64,000 nucleotides of DNA, taken from DTLC01 sp964555645 (lineage in GTDB: Bacteria > Verrucomicrobiota > Verrucomicrobiia > Limisphaerales > DTLC01). The position numbers and the translations under genes were made by a program. The DNA is taken from positions 62,001 to 126,000 of the forward strand of contig CAZKTA010000002.1 in NCBI GenBank assembly GCA_964555645.1, given 5' to 3'. Under the pieces are notes generated by a model that ran no database searches, was not told the DNA's origin, and saw nothing but the letters and a program-made list of their open reading frames with translations. Position 1 is the first letter of the stretch. The number at the start of each line of letters is the position of its first letter. This document shows positions 63,546-64,000 of this stretch, one piece after another.

Positions 63546-63622
63546 TGGCGCACCCAGCAGGAGTTGAACCTGCAACCTTCTGATCCGTAGTCAGATGCTC
63601 TATCCAATTGAGCTATGGGTGC
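63546..63622 (-). tRNA. tRNA-Arg (anticodon ACG)
   Basis: Read on the minus strand, the acceptor GCACCCA (5' end at 63622) pairs with TGGGTGC near 63550-63556, followed by discriminator G and an encoded CCA (63546-63548). The D arm has AGCTC and GAGC, the anticodon stem TCTGA/TCAGA frames the loop CTACGGA with anticodon ACG, and the T arm is GCAGGTTCAACTCCTGC. ACG is read as ICG after modification and decodes CGN arginine codons. Confidence 0.95.
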
Positions 63623-63854
63623 ACCCGGAATTAACCTCTCAATAATACAACCGAGCTTTCCAAGCCGCAAGCACAGTTTTCGCTATCAAAGCAGCAACTA
63701 ACCGAGCTGCCACGCGCAAAAACAAACAACAGTGCTCACACGTTCTTACCCAAGCCGGCTACCAGCACTTCTGGAACGGCTAACAAGCTTGCACCCAAAG
63801 TCAATGCAGCAGGCAATCAGGGAATGCATAGCCCCGCCGAAACACAACTGGCCC

Positions 63855-63889
63855 AAAATAAAAATGGCCCCCCGATCCCGGGAGGCCAT
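63855..63889 (-). terminator. Rho-independent terminator after glnA
   Basis: On the minus strand a stem ATGGCCTCCC / GGGGGGCCAT (one G-U pair, loop GGGATC) spans 63864-63889 and is followed by TTTTATTTT. It lies 24 bases downstream of the glnA stop codon, as expected for a terminator of that gene. Confidence 0.85.
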
Positions 63890-63912
63890 GCACAAGTTGG
63901 CGTCACCCTTTT

Positions 63913-64000
63913 CTACACGTCGTGGTACAAGAAGAATTCGTAAGGATGCGGCCTGATCCGAAGCGCGTCATGTTCCCTGCGTTTTGCGCTGATCCACATC
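63913..64000 (-). CDS. glnA: Glutamine synthetase type I, C-terminal fragment (cut by the window edge)
   Basis: The last codons read WISAKRREHDALRIRPHPYEF and end with FFLYHDV before a TAG. That is the end of type I glutamine synthetase, where E. coli GlnA has RMTPHPVEFELYYSV. The gene continues beyond the window. It would make glutamine from glutamate and ammonia. The fragment is 29 residues, so only the family is supported. It has its own terminator; tRNA-Arg follows on the same strand. Confidence 0.8.
   Translation of the reverse strand, partial: MWISAKRREHDALRIRPHPYEFFLYHDV

Noticed and set aside
1..64000. CRISPR arrays, insertion sequences, prophage or integrase genes
   Set aside because: No regularly spaced repeats, transposase, integrase or phage structural gene was found on either strand.

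Overview
This window looks like a chromosomal stretch of a Verrucomicrobiota bacterium, probably from the Pedosphaera/Limisphaerales side. The evidence is a Verru_Chthon-type pseudopilin cassette, very large secreted proteins built from P-domains, LamG and PPC modules and ending in an F-Y-R-L motif, a DUF5679 zinc ribbon next to a double NDPK-like protein, and generally weak Shine-Dalgarno sites. The placement is inferred from gene content only. No phage, insertion sequence or CRISPR array is visible. Most genes are housekeeping.

Layout. 1-11 kb: the 3' part of a large bifunctional glycogen debranching enzyme, an OPT transporter, a DUF5679/NDPK-like gene pair, an acyl-CoA ligase and a DUF2330-type membrane protein. 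11-16 kb: valS (with a large foreign-looking domain inserted in its catalytic core) and cimA. 16-25 kb, plus strand: tilS, ftsH, rpe, a phosphohexomutase, lepA and lepB. 25-38.5 kb: glgA, serS, a secreted phosphodiesterase, a structured intergenic element, thiC behind a TPP riboswitch, a TPR protein and uvrA. 38.7-63.4 kb, all on the minus strand: a 3084-residue subtilisin-like protease, four overlapping pseudopilin-type genes (A, C, B, D in map order), two more pseudopilins, a BrnT/CopG toxin-antitoxin pair, and the pilus or secretion motor genes pilB-pilT-pilB-pilC. The end holds tRNA-Arg(ACG), a terminator and the last codons of glnA.

How the genes work together. The right half encodes much of a type IV pilus / type II secretion-like machine (two assembly ATPases, a retraction ATPase, the platform protein, and at least six prepilin-like proteins), next to a giant secreted protease that may be a substrate. 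The secretin and PilMNOP-type parts are not in the window. The pseudopilin genes are chained by ATGA or GTGA stop-start overlaps, and the toxin-antitoxin pair sits at the head of the chain. The debranching enzyme and glgA point to glycogen storage.

Most unusual items: (1) about 190 extra residues inside ValS that resemble the LPD3/PBECR-type domains of phage and polymorphic-toxin proteins; (2) nested domain insertions and a 423-residue tandem duplication in the giant protease; (3) the toxin-antitoxin pair translationally coupled to pseudopilins; (4) heptamer tandem repeats embedded in two coding regions; (5) a cluster of inverted repeats between the phosphodiesterase and thiC genes.
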